DNA from: Opitutia bacterium
GTDB lineage: Bacteria; Verrucomicrobiota; Verrucomicrobiia; Opitutales; Opitutaceae
Assembly (NCBI GenBank): GCA_947472765.1
Contig: CANJCM010000024.1
Coordinates: 1 to 52,623, forward strand
Length of the DNA stretch: 52,623 nt
Direction: 5' to 3'
A model generated the notes under the pieces. It did no database searches. It was not told where the DNA came from and saw only the letters and a program-made list of their open reading frames with translations. Positions 16,694-24,968 of this stretch are shown piece by piece (within the stretch, counting starts at the first letter, position 1; the number at the start of each line of letters is the position of its first letter). The position numbers were made by a program, and so were the translations under genes.

Positions 16694-19108
16694 ATGAACC
16701 CCGGTTCCACCGCCCTCACGCCCGCCCAAGTCCAGAAGATCGATGCCTACTGGCGCGCGGCGAACTACCTCTCGGCTGGGCAGATTTATCTCTTCGATAA
16801 TCCGTTGCTGAAGCGACCGCTCGTGCTCGCGGATATCAAGCACATGCTGCTCGGGCACTGGGGCACGACGCCGGGACAGAACTTCATTTACGCCCATCTG
16901 AACCGGGTCATTAAAAAATATGACCTCGCGATGATTTACGTTTCCGGCCCCGGCCACGGCGGTCCGGCGGTCGTGGGCAACACGTATCTCGAGGGCACCT
17001 ACAGCGAGATCTATCCCGACATCAGCCAGGACGAGGCCGGGCTGCAAAAGCTGTTCCGGCAGTTTTCTTTTCCCGGCGGCATTCCCAGCCATGCGTCCCC
17101 CGAAACGCCCGGCTCGATCCACGAAGGCGGCGAGCTGGGATATTCGCTCAGCCACTCCTTCGGGGCGGTGTTCGACAATCCCGAACTCATCGTCGCCTGC
17201 GTCGTCGGTGATGGCGAGGCCGAGACCGGTCCGCTGGCCACGGCCTGGCATTCCAACAAGTTTCTCAATCCTGTCACGGACGGTGCCGTGCTGCCGATTC
17301 TTCACCTGAACGGCTACAAAATCGCCAATCCCACGGTCCTGGCCCGAATCACGCGCGACGAGCTCAGTCAGTTGTTTCGCGGCTACGGCTGGACCCCCTA
17401 TTTCGTCGAATATCACGCTGAACCCGCGGTCATGCATGAAGCGATGGCGTCGACGATGGAGCACGCCATTGGCGACATCCATCGCCTCCAGCATGCCGCG
17501 CGCGTGCTCGGCGACGGGGAGCGTCCCCGCTGGCCGATGATCGTGCTCAACTCGCCCAAGGGTTGGACCGGTCCGGCGTGGGCCGACGGCCAGCAGATCG
17601 AAGGCACGTTCCGGTCGCGCCAGGTGCCGCTGCACCCCGGTACTCATCCCGGACATCTCAAGTTGCTGGAAGAGTGGCTCCGGAGCTATCGACCCGAAGA
17701 ACTGTTCGACGCGCAGGGCCGCCTGAATCCAGAGCTGGCCGCGCTGGCTCCGATTGGCGATCGCCGCATGGGAGCCAATCCGCACGCGAATGGCGGCATT
17801 TTGCTCCGCGACTTGCGGATGCCCGACTTTCGCGGCTACGCCGCGGCGGTGCCCCAGCCGGGAACGCCCGGAATTGGCGACACGCATGTGCTCGGACCGT
17901 TCTTGCGCGACGTGGCCCGGCTAAATCAGGAGCTGCGAAATTTTCGCGTCTTCGGGCCGGATGAAACACTGTCCAACGGTCTCGCGGCCCTCTTCGAGAC
18001 GACCAACCGGCAGTGGGACGCCGCGGTCTTGCCGAATGACGAGTTTCTCGCCCCGACGGGCCGCGTGATGGAAATTCTGAGCGAGCATCAATGCGAAGGC
18101 TGGCTCGAGGGCTATCTGCTCACCGGGCGTCACGGACTCTTCAACTGTTACGAAGCCTTCATCCACATCGTCGATTCGATGTTCAACCAGCATGCCAAGT
18201 GGCTGAAGGTGACGGCGCAGCTGCCGTGGCGCCGGAAGATCGCGTCTCTGAACTACCTGCTCGCCTCGCACGTCTGGCGCCAGGATCACAACGGGTTCAC
18301 CCACCAGGATCCGGGCTTCATCGATCACGTCGTGAACAAGAAGGCCTCCGTCGTGCGCGTCTACCTGCCGCCCGATGCGAACTGCCTGCTGTCCGTCATG
18401 GATCACTGCCTGCGCAGCCGGCATTACGTCAACGTCGTGATCGCCGGCAAACATCCGGCCCCGCAATGGCTGGAGATGGAGGCCGCCGTCAAACATTGCA
18501 CCGCGGGCATCGGTATCTGGGACTGGGCCGGCAGCCCGGCGCTCGCGGCGGATCGGGGCGTGGCCCCCGACGTGGTCATGGCCTGCTGTGGCGACGTGCC
18601 CACGCTGGAGACGCTCGCGGCCGTTTCGATTCTGCGGGAGCATCTGCCCGGGCTGAAAGTCCGCGTCGTCAATGTCGTCGACCTCATGAAGCTCCAGCCG
18701 CCGCGGGAGCATCCGCACGGGCTGGACGACGGGGACTTCGACGAGCTCTTCACGAAGGACAAGCCCGTCATCTTCGCCTTCCACGCCTACCCGTGGCTGA
18801 TCCACCGGTTGACGTACCGGCGGACGAATCACCGCAACTTTCACATCCGCGGCTACAAGGAGGAAGGCACGGTCACCACGCCCTTCGACATGACGGTGCT
18901 CAACGATCTGGATCGATTCCACCTCGTGATGGACACGATCGATCGCCTGCCGCAGACGGACGAACGGGGCCTGGCCTTGCAACGGCTCCTCCAGCAGAAG
19001 CTGATCGAGCACCGGCAGTATATCGGAAAGCACGGCCAGGATATGCCGGAGATTCGGAATTGGAGATGGAAAGCGCCGCCCCCTGGCCCCGGCAGGGAGA
19101 TACGCTGA
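16694..19108 (+). CDS. xfp: Xylulose-5-phosphate/fructose-6-phosphate phosphoketolase
   Basis: Splits xylulose-5-P (and often fructose-6-P) with phosphate to acetyl phosphate plus glyceraldehyde-3-P (or erythrose-4-P), using thiamine diphosphate. With the ATG at 16694 it has 804 residues, the usual length, and begins with the family-like [21 protein letters not shown]. It has the [10 protein letters not shown] and SGPGHGGPA blocks, the ThDP/Mg motif [19 protein letters not shown] and the C-terminal [17 protein letters not shown]. An upstream ATG at 16631 would add 21 unlike residues. With acetate kinase in the same gene group it gives one ATP per acetyl phosphate. Confidence 0.94.
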   Translation: MNPGSTALTPAQVQKIDAYWRAANYLSAGQIYLFDNPLLKRPLVLADIKHMLLGHWGTTPGQNFIYAHLNRVIKKYDLAMIYVSGPGHGGPAVVGNTYLEGTYSEIYPDISQDEAGLQKLFRQFSFPGGIPSHASPETPGSIHEGGELGYSLSHSFGAVFDNPELIVACVVGDGEAETGPLATAWHSNKFLNPVTDGAVLPILHLNGYKIANPTVLARITRDELSQLFRGYGWTPYFVEYHAEPAVMHEAMASTMEHAIGDIHRLQHAARVLGDGERPRWPMIVLNSPKGWTGPAWADGQQIEGTFRSRQVPLHPGTHPGHLKLLEEWLRSYRPEELFDAQGRLNPELAALAPIGDRRMGANPHANGGILLRDLRMPDFRGYAAAVPQPGTPGIGDTHVLGPFLRDVARLNQELRNFRVFGPDETLSNGLAALFETTNRQWDAAVLPNDEFLAPTGRVMEILSEHQCEGWLEGYLLTGRHGLFNCYEAFIHIVDSMFNQHAKWLKVTAQLPWRRKIASLNYLLASHVWRQDHNGFTHQDPGFIDHVVNKKASVVRVYLPPDANCLLSVMDHCLRSRHYVNVVIAGKHPAPQWLEMEAAVKHCTAGIGIWDWAGSPALAADRGVAPDVVMACCGDVPTLETLAAVSILREHLPGLKVRVVNVVDLMKLQPPREHPHGLDDGDFDELFTKDKPVIFAFHAYPWLIHRLTYRRTNHRNFHIRGYKEEGTVTTPFDMTVLNDLDRFHLVMDTIDRLPQTDERGLALQRLLQQKLIEHRQYIGKHGQDMPEIRNWRWKAPPPGPGREIR

Positions 19109-19239
19109 ACGCTGGGCCGGGAGCTGGCCTGCGGTGAGTCGGAAGGTGTCTTCCGACAATTCGAGCGGTCTGCCGCCGCGAACCGTGCTGCCATCCTTTG
19201 CTACGATCTTGATCCGGAACGGTGCAGTGGAATGAAACC

Positions 19240-19342
19240 GGCGGGTGTGGGCACCCGCCCTCCATGGTAGGCGGATCGTTCAGACTTCCGTTCGCTCTCC
19301 TCCTCAAGAGCGCTCCATGGAGGGACGGTGCCCCCACCGTCC
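19240..19342. repeat. REPIN-like inverted pair of palindromic repeats
   Basis: Two 28-nt arms in opposite orientation, 19240-19267 and 19315-19342, match at most positions after reverse-complementing. Each arm is itself a hairpin: GGCGGGTG-TGGG-CACCCGCC on the left and GGACGGTG-CCCC-CACCGTCC on the right, and each is joined to CCATGG. This is the architecture of a REP doublet (REPIN). It lies 130 bp after xfp. The rest of 19109-19525 holds no convincing gene. Confidence 0.65.
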
Positions 19343-19525
19343 AAGGCTGCCTAACGTGCGACGGAACGTCCACGGCGTTCCGGATTAAGGGGTCGGGCCG
19401 TTACCTTTTAGCGCGAAGACCCGCGTGAACAAAGCGGCTAACACGTCTCCGCCTGCCCCCCTGATTTGCGTCCCATCCGCAATGCTTTCGGAGCTCCCGC
19501 AAACGGTCAGGTGGAGAGGTGCCGG

Positions 19526-19768
19526 TCACCACAGTCGCTTGTTCCGGAACGCGTGACCTGAGCCGGATTTCAAGTAGCGCTCGAAGTCGAGGGCAGCGGG
19601 TTTGGTGTCGAAGGCCACGTAGCCCTTCAGCCGCCACGGGCGGTGTCCGGCGGTCGAGGGAGTGCAGCCAAGGTTGTGATCGCAGACGCGCTGCCGGAGG
19701 TCGGCGGTGAATCCGATGTAGTGGCGACCGGGCGAAGATTCGGAAGCGAGGCAGTAAACGTAGTACAT
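19526..19768 (-). CDS. Small GIY-YIG nuclease-family protein
   Basis: 80 residues starting MYYVYCLASE. It has the GIY-YIG core: YYVYCL at the start, then HYIGF-T (the YIG part), R in TADLRQR, and the family ending AALDFERYLKSGSGHAFRNKRLW. I chose the internal Met (19768) because the 17 residues before it do not match the family. Proteins of this small UvrC-N-like group are often found alone with repeats in intergenic DNA, and their role is not settled. Its immediate neighbours are the REPIN-like element and the 114-bp tandem repeat, which suggests it belongs to a repeat-associated unit rather than to an operon. Confidence 0.85.
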   Translation of the reverse strand: MYYVYCLASESSPGRHYIGFTADLRQRVCDHNLGCTPSTAGHRPWRLKGYVAFDTKPAALDFERYLKSGSGHAFRNKRLW

Positions 19769-19894
19769 GCACTCGCGGTATTCCGAGGGTGGGGCCGGAG
19801 CGAAGGCGGAAACGCCCAAAAATTGGGGGGGCGAAGGATCTTAGTGGGCCCTCCTTCGCCCGGGGGGCTTCGGAGGGCACGCTTCGGAGGACAT

Positions 19895-20202
19895 GCTTCG
19901 GAGGGCACGCCAACTTTCGCACTTTCGGTACTTTCCAGATGGCTGTGCCGTCCGAATCTCCGAAGGAGCGAAGGAAGTCAGGGTGATCGGTCCTCCTACG
20001 CCCAAGGGGCTTCGGAGGACACGCCATCCTTCGCACTTTAGGTGCTTCTTAGATGGCTGCGCCATCCGAAGCTCCGAAGGAGCGAAGAAAGTCAGGGCGA
20101 TCGGTCCTCCTACGCCCTGCGGGCTTCGGAGGACACGCCATCCTTCGCACTTTAGGTGCTTCTTAGATGGCTGCGCCATCCGAAGCTCCGAAGGAGCGAA
20201 GG
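19895..20202. repeat. 114-bp tandem repeat, about 2.7 copies
   Basis: Units begin with GCTTCGGAGG at 19895, 20009 and 20123, an exact 114-bp spacing. Copies 2 and 3 are almost identical over their first 79 bp; copy 1 is more diverged. Each unit contains hairpins such as GATGGC-TGC-GCCATC and GCTCC-GAA-GGAGC. The third copy is cut off at about 20202, where a tRNA-like sequence begins. Because 114 is divisible by 3, both strands stay open as long spurious reading frames. Nothing codes convincingly between 19769 and 20398. Confidence 0.85.
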
Positions 20203-20203
20203 A

Positions 20204-20226
20204 TGGCGGGATGGACGGGACTCGAA
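20204..20226 (-). other. 3'-end relic of a tRNA gene (probable attachment-site edge)
   Basis: On the - strand this reads T-loop TTCGAGT, T-stem half CCCGT, acceptor half CCATCCC, G discriminator and CCA, i.e. the last 23 nt of a tRNA; the G discriminator would fit a tRNA-Ser. The 5' side of the T stem is not directly adjacent (an ACGGG lies 9 nt too far), and no D or anticodon arm follows, so it is not a functional tRNA. Such 3' fragments mark one edge of elements that integrated into a tRNA gene. Confidence 0.6.
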
Positions 20227-20344
20227 CGGACTTTTCCCGTTGAAGCTAAGTCGCGAATAAACGCGGTCTTAGTTGATTGTTAATGTTTTAGAACGACCAA
20301 AGAGGAGCACCCCAGCACCGAGAAGTGAAGCCAATTATGCGATC

Positions 20345-20364
20345 TGTGGCAACATTGTGGCAAC
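20345..20364. repeat. Two TGTGGCAAC direct repeats, possible integrase arm sites
   Basis: TGTGGCAAC at 20345-20353 and again at 20356-20364, an 11-bp period, about 120 bp inside the tRNA relic and in a locally AT-richer stretch. Short direct repeats of this kind flank the cores of tyrosine-integrase attachment sites. No integrase gene is adjacent in the window, so the role is inferred. Confidence 0.45.
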
Positions 20365-20398
20365 CTCGTATCGAAACCGACGCAGCCAGCGCCCGACT

Positions 20399-21502
20399 TT
20401 ATCGGAGCAAATCGGTCAGATTGGTTGCAACCAAAACGCGGGTTAGTTGCTCACCGCGGTTCGAGAGGGCGTCGATCCACCGCTCGGGCATCGCCGCGAA
20501 GTCGGTCGGGTAGTCGATGACCTCGTGGCGGGGCACCAGTTCGCTCGGCTGCCACGGCAGAATGGAATCCTGTTGGCCTAGATAGGGCATCGCAAAACCT
20601 CGGAGCGCCCCCGACTCTCGCAACCCGTGCAGATGGTGCATCGCGTTGTCCTGAACGCGCCGATGCACCACCTCGAAAGCTCGCGATACCCTAGAAACAA
20701 AGCCCAGCGGCACGCAGAGCCCGGCTTCTTGCCCCTGACCCGCGTTGCAGGAGATTATGTATTCGCAGGGGAAGGTGTGCAGGCTGACGCGCGGGTCGCG
20801 GCCGGGTTCCAGCACCTGGAGCCCGAGATTATCGTAGACGCCGCCGTCCGTCAGGGAAACCCGATGCGTTTGCACATGACCCTGCTTCTTGAATCGAAAT
20901 GTCCGGTCCAATGCCGGGAGCATGATCGGATACGCGGCTGAAGCCCCAACGGCCAAGGATACATCGGCCGGGTTGCCCTCCATCTCGCCGAGCCGCCAAG
21001 TGCCAGAACGCTCATGGCCGAACCTAAACGCCGTCCCAGAGCGCAATTCGCAGGCTCCGATCACGACCGCCAAATTTGTCCGCCGGGCTGCGCCCATGCC
21101 GAGCGAAGGGAAAAGCTCGCGATGCAAGACCCTCTCGAATGCGTCGGTCCGCGAACGAAACCGCGAGAACCGCGGCTCCCTTCGGCTCACCAGTTTGATG
21201 CCATCCTGCGCGTGGGCCATGAGACAGGCTGCCAATCCGGGCACGAGATTTTTCGGCTTCAGCAGTTCGAGGAGTATCTTCCGGTGGAAGCCGGCACGCA
21301 AGAATCGCCGAATGTCCGTCTCGAACTCGGCGAACGATTTCTGCGGCGTGTATGCGTAATAGGCTCCGATCACGGAGCCACCGGAGATCGTCGACAGAGC
21401 GCCGACCCTGGATAGTAACCTCAGGTCATTGAGCGCGCGGAGGCATCCGAGATGGAAGGCCATCGCCCGGGAACCGCCGCCGGAAAGAGCAAGGCCGATC
21501 AT
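20399..21502 (-). CDS. Patatin-like phospholipase, candidate defence effector
   Basis: 367 residues from the ATG at 21502, whose ATGA overlaps the stop of the E2-E1-JAB gene; a start at 21541 would add 13 residues. It has the patatin oxyanion loop LSGGGSR (7-12), the nucleophile serine S40 in TISGGS (the usual first Gly of GxSxG is Thr here) and the catalytic Asp in TDGG (D219), so the Ser-Asp dyad is complete. Patatin phospholipases such as CapV are membrane-degrading effectors of CBASS. Being the last gene of a three-gene operon with a conjugation enzyme and an MBL-fold hydrolase, it is probably the killing or membrane-acting component here. No signal peptide is seen. Confidence 0.85.
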   Translation of the reverse strand: MIGLALSGGGSRAMAFHLGCLRALNDLRLLSRVGALSTISGGSVIGAYYAYTPQKSFAEFETDIRRFLRAGFHRKILLELLKPKNLVPGLAACLMAHAQDGIKLVSRREPRFSRFRSRTDAFERVLHRELFPSLGMGAARRTNLAVVIGACELRSGTAFRFGHERSGTWRLGEMEGNPADVSLAVGASAAYPIMLPALDRTFRFKKQGHVQTHRVSLTDGGVYDNLGLQVLEPGRDPRVSLHTFPCEYIISCNAGQGQEAGLCVPLGFVSRVSRAFEVVHRRVQDNAMHHLHGLRESGALRGFAMPYLGQQDSILPWQPSELVPRHEVIDYPTDFAAMPERWIDALSNRGEQLTRVLVATNLTDLLR

Positions 21503-23793
21503 AGGATTCGCTCCACGAGCGGAAATTGACTTCCTGAACAACGCAGGCTCCGCCAGTCTCCACGATCCAGTTCGCGGACAAAGGCGAAGGCGCCGAGCAC
21601 ATCCCGTGCTGGCATCCGCCCGACAATCAGCAGCAGGTTCTTCGTCGGAGGCATCGGGCCGCTGGCGAGAATTTCGGCCATGCCTTGGTAGTCGATGTCA
21701 CTCGGCATAGGACGGGACACCGGATGTGTGTGCCACATCCCAAGATACTGCACCGCATTGCGGCTGTATTTTTGCCGCGAAATATTTTCCGCCGCGGTGC
21801 CCTGCTGGCCGCAAACGAATATTTCCGCTGAGTGCTTGCTGTCCGTTGGCGGGCCAGAGGCGTCGGTCACCCACACCACGCACGACGCGTCATCCCACTC
21901 GCCCCAGAGCAATCCGCCGGTCTCCACTTTCCGGGACCGTCGGCGGCGATTCTGCTCAATCCACCCGCGCACCTCCTTAAGCGCTGCCGGCGTAACACGA
22001 AGTTCGTGATGTTCCGTTGCGATCACGATATCGGCCGGAAACGTGAAAAAGAGCGGTGGCTGAACCGCACCAGTGGCCGCGGGAGCCGCGAACACTCCGG
22101 AGAACTGATCCTCCGCCTGCCCGCCGAACCATCCAGCGATGAGATTCAGTCCGGTTGCAGCCATCGCCGTTGCATCGGCGGCGGAGCCCTGAAAAGTCGG
22201 CTCCGAGCAGCCTGGCTCGGGTTGGAACAGGCGTGCGGCCGATGTCTCGGGGAAAAATGCATTGGCGAAATCCTTCCGTCCGCGCCGCAACAGTTCGATC
22301 TTCGTCTTGCGAAAAACATCCCAGCTTGCCCCCGAGGCGCCGCCACCGGAGAACCCGGCTAGTAGTTTGGATGAGGTGGCGTCCACGACCAGGGAAGCCA
22401 CGGCCACGCGATGCGGCAAAGTCCGGTTCCACGCTTGCTCCATCCGCTTGCGCACCACTTCCGACGCGGTGGCGTCGATGACTAGGTCGCACCCCGACGC
22501 CCAATCGGCGCCGGCCGCAAGCAGGTGGCTCACGTTGCCGTGGTGCTTCTCGACCACGACTTCCGGCCGGATGGACTTCAACTGCGCTTCCAGCGCATCC
22601 ACCTTCGGGCTGCCGATGTCGTCGGCGCGATATGGTTGCCGCACTAGCAATCCGGGAGACACTTGGCCGCTGTCCACCAATACGAGGCGGGCGGCGCCCG
22701 CCCGGCACAGCGCCAGCGCGATATGCGCTCCCAGCGCCCCACAACCCCAGACCGCCACCGCCTGTCCACGAAATCGCGCCAACGGCGACTCCCCATCCCG
22801 GCGCACCGTCACTTCGGAGCGCGCCTCCATGACCGGGCACCACGTCAACTTGGCGGTGTGTAGGTGGTCGTCGAGCAACTGCCGCAGCTTGCCGCGCGCG
22901 TCAGTCTGCTCTGCGGAGTCGTGAGTGCGCGGCAGCGTCATCGCCAGATACTTCTTCACCTCGGCGGCGAGCGACCAAACCGCAAGGTGCTGCTTGCGGA
23001 CACCTCTGGCAGTGCCGCGCATTGGCGTCCCTACCACCAGATAAAGCGGCGCATCGCCTTCGCCATCGGCGGCTAGGATGGCAAGGAGTCGCAGCAAAAG
23101 GTCCGGTGCAACGCCTTGCTTCTCAAACTCGCGGAACAGCGCGTCGCCCTTTTCGGGAAACTCCCACGGCCATTCAGCACGAAACAAAAGCGCCAGCGCG
23201 AACTTCCCCTGTGCCGGCATCGTCGCGGGCGGATGCCACGCGACAATCTCGATCCGGTTCGGATACTCGCGGAGTTCTGCGACCCCGAGCCAGCAGCGTT
23301 CGTCGAAGCTCGGCGTGTCCACGTGGGGGACGATGAGCTTGCCGCGCGCGTGATCCACGTAGACGGCCGGCGGGTGCAGCGGCTGGCCGTCGGGGTCGAG
23401 CTGGTTGGCCGCCGCTTTTGTCAGCCAATCGCACATGCGCTGGACCAGCCCGAACATTCCGTCCGAAGCGTTCCATTCCGTCGCGCTCTGGTAGAGGCAC
23501 AGGTATTTCGACCATTGCACGTGTGGCCGGCCGGCGAAGCGCATGTGGTCGACGAACACCTCCGGTTTCGTGAACGGGAAATCGCGCGGGATGATCAAGC
23601 GAAATTCCTCCCGGGCGCGCAACTTCACGCCGCCGGTGGCGGCCGGCAATTCGCCCACGAGCAACCCCACGATCACGGAAAGTCGGACGTCTTCGGCCGT
23701 CGGCGGGAGCACCGCCTCGACGTCAAAGACCCCCGGTTTCTCCTGCGCGATAAGCTTGAGCTGCCACAGCGCGCGTTGCTGCCCGTCGGTCAT
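21499..23793 (-). CDS. E2-E1-JAB single-chain ubiquitin-like conjugation/deconjugation enzyme
   Basis: 764 residues with three parts in order. An E2-like domain (about 1-130) has DFPFTKPEV followed by a candidate catalytic C99 in SKYLCLY. A ThiF/E1 adenylation domain (about 315-560) has the nucleotide loop GCGALG (350-355), an acidic VLVDSG strand and a candidate catalytic C529 in PGCSEPTF. A JAB/JAMM isopeptidase domain (about 597-764) has E624 in ETGGLLWG and HTHP (688-691) with S698-x-x-D701, i.e. a full zinc site. In type II CBASS the same activities are split between Cap2 (E2-E1) and Cap3 (JAB); here they are in one chain. Starts overlap in both directions (ATGA at 23790-23793 and 21499-21502), so the three genes are translated together. 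The substrate that is conjugated is not known. Confidence 0.88.
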   Translation of the reverse strand: MTDGQQRALWQLKLIAQEKPGVFDVEAVLPPTAEDVRLSVIVGLLVGELPAATGGVKLRAREEFRLIIPRDFPFTKPEVFVDHMRFAGRPHVQWSKYLCLYQSATEWNASDGMFGLVQRMCDWLTKAAANQLDPDGQPLHPPAVYVDHARGKLIVPHVDTPSFDERCWLGVAELREYPNRIEIVAWHPPATMPAQGKFALALLFRAEWPWEFPEKGDALFREFEKQGVAPDLLLRLLAILAADGEGDAPLYLVVGTPMRGTARGVRKQHLAVWSLAAEVKKYLAMTLPRTHDSAEQTDARGKLRQLLDDHLHTAKLTWCPVMEARSEVTVRRDGESPLARFRGQAVAVWGCGALGAHIALALCRAGAARLVLVDSGQVSPGLLVRQPYRADDIGSPKVDALEAQLKSIRPEVVVEKHHGNVSHLLAAGADWASGCDLVIDATASEVVRKRMEQAWNRTLPHRVAVASLVVDATSSKLLAGFSGGGASGASWDVFRKTKIELLRRGRKDFANAFFPETSAARLFQPEPGCSEPTFQGSAADATAMAATGLNLIAGWFGGQAEDQFSGVFAAPAATGAVQPPLFFTFPADIVIATEHHELRVTPAALKEVRGWIEQNRRRRSRKVETGGLLWGEWDDASCVVWVTDASGPPTDSKHSAEIFVCGQQGTAAENISRQKYSRNAVQYLGMWHTHPVSRPMPSDIDYQGMAEILASGPMPPTKNLLLIVGRMPARDVLGAFAFVRELDRGDWRSLRCSGSQFPLVERIL

Positions 23794-24968
23794 GACGCAC
23801 GGCCAAAACCGACCTGCTGGTTCGGCGGCGCCATGGTGCCACGGCTGCGCTCGACCACCGACACGACGGAGGCGAGCCCTGTCGCGGCGGCGAACCCGCG
23901 CTTGCTGATGCCGTCGGCAGTCACCTCGAACACGATTGGCTTCGGGTTGTCTTCGTCCGGGTGCTCGTGGGTGCAGATGAACAGGCCCGCGTCCACGATG
24001 GCCTCGTATTTCTTGCGCGCCTTGCGGTGGGGCGGCAGGTCGCCGTCGCCATCGGTGAAGTCGGCGTTAGCGCTCGCGATGATCTGCCCGCCGTCCTTCC
24101 GGTATTTCTCGAAGAAGTCCATGATGTCCTGCTTAGACTTCTCCTGGTCCTCGCCTTCGTTCTGCCAGAACATCGCCTTTTTGGAGCAGTGGTGGGGTGA
24201 GAGCATCACGTCCCAGGCCAAATATTGGACATTGTCCCCGTGGTCTTCCGTGGTCTCGAAAATCTGCATTAGCGTCGGATACTCGCGATCCCCGAAGAAC
24301 AACGCCTCGCCGATGCCGTCGCCGTCGTTCAAGCGCACGTGCAGCGAAAGGCTCGTGTTGTTGCGCGTATCCTCGGCGTCGACCTTGAACGGAGCGTGCA
24401 CGAAGGCGTTGAAGCAGGCGGACAGGTCCTCGTCATCAACGATCCAGATGGAGTCGCCGGGATGCGAAGTCCGCTCGGCCGGGAAGTCCTTGTATTTATC
24501 TTCCGTCAGGATGTCGTCGTGCCCGATCACGCGCACGCGGTCTCCCGCCTTGACGTTGTCGGGATCCGCGAGCACCGCCTTGCGGCGGCGGTGCACTTCC
24601 TGATAGAAAGACTCGGCGTCGTCGCAGAGGTCGTTGTCATCGACCCAATCGCGGAAAATCCGCGGCGTGTGCCAGATTTCGCCGATGGTGACCCGCTTCA
24701 GAAGGTCTTTAAAGCCGAGGATGTGATCCTCGTCAGGATGGGTCAGCGCGAAGAGTGACAGGTAAGGCTTGCCGTTTTTCTTCGGCAGCAACCGCACCAG
24801 TTCGTCGACAATGGGCCATGCCGGGTCGTCCGAGCCCTCGGCCTTCGCCAAATGGTGAAGGTCGAGCTGCATCACGACGCCAGACTTGATCACGATGGTG
24901 GTGCTGTCGCCCGTGCCGACCGGCCAGTAGACAAAGCCACGTTGAGGTAACTTGAACTGCTCGCTCAT
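23790..24968 (-). CDS. Metallo-beta-lactamase-fold hydrolase (ComEC-like MBL domain)
   Basis: 392 residues from the ATG at 24968 (MSEQFKLPQRGF); a GTG at 25010 is less likely. It has the metal motif THPDEDHILGF (H77, D79, D81, H82), a later LSPHHCSKKAM segment with further His ligands, and GDREYPTL. This is the pattern of the MBL domain found in ComEC/Rec2 and in stand-alone conflict-system hydrolases. It is the first gene of the operon and overlaps the E2-E1-JAB gene by ATGA. Stand-alone MBL proteins have been noted next to bacterial E1/E2/JAB genes in comparative genomics (Burroughs, Iyer, Aravind). The substrate (nucleic acid, nucleotide or another ester) is unknown. The C-terminus ends GFGRAS. 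Confidence 0.8.
   Translation of the reverse strand: MSEQFKLPQRGFVYWPVGTGDSTTIVIKSGVVMQLDLHHLAKAEGSDDPAWPIVDELVRLLPKKNGKPYLSLFALTHPDEDHILGFKDLLKRVTIGEIWHTPRIFRDWVDDNDLCDDAESFYQEVHRRRKAVLADPDNVKAGDRVRVIGHDDILTEDKYKDFPAERTSHPGDSIWIVDDEDLSACFNAFVHAPFKVDAEDTRNNTSLSLHVRLNDGDGIGEALFFGDREYPTLMQIFETTEDHGDNVQYLAWDVMLSPHHCSKKAMFWQNEGEDQEKSKQDIMDFFEKYRKDGGQIIASANADFTDGDGDLPPHRKARKKYEAIVDAGLFICTHEHPDEDNPKPIVFEVTADGISKRGFAAATGLASVVSVVERSRGTMAPPNQQVGFGRAS

Noticed and set aside
19895-20202. CRISPR array
   Set aside because: Units are 114 bp, directly abutting and alike along their whole length; there are no unique spacers and no cas genes.
19841-20243. Open frames on both strands through the 114-bp repeats (for example + 19893-20243)
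   Set aside because: The unit length is a multiple of 3, so frames stay open by repetition. The products are repeated low-complexity peptides without a plausible start.
20204-20280. A functional tRNA gene on the - strand
   Set aside because: Only the T-loop, acceptor 3' half and CCA are present. The 5' T-stem is displaced by 9 nt, and the D and anticodon arms are missing.
20399-24968. A plain type II CBASS annotation
   Set aside because: No CD-NTase (GSx10DxD-type) gene is found between 20,227 and 29,652. Calling it CBASS outright would go beyond the sequence.
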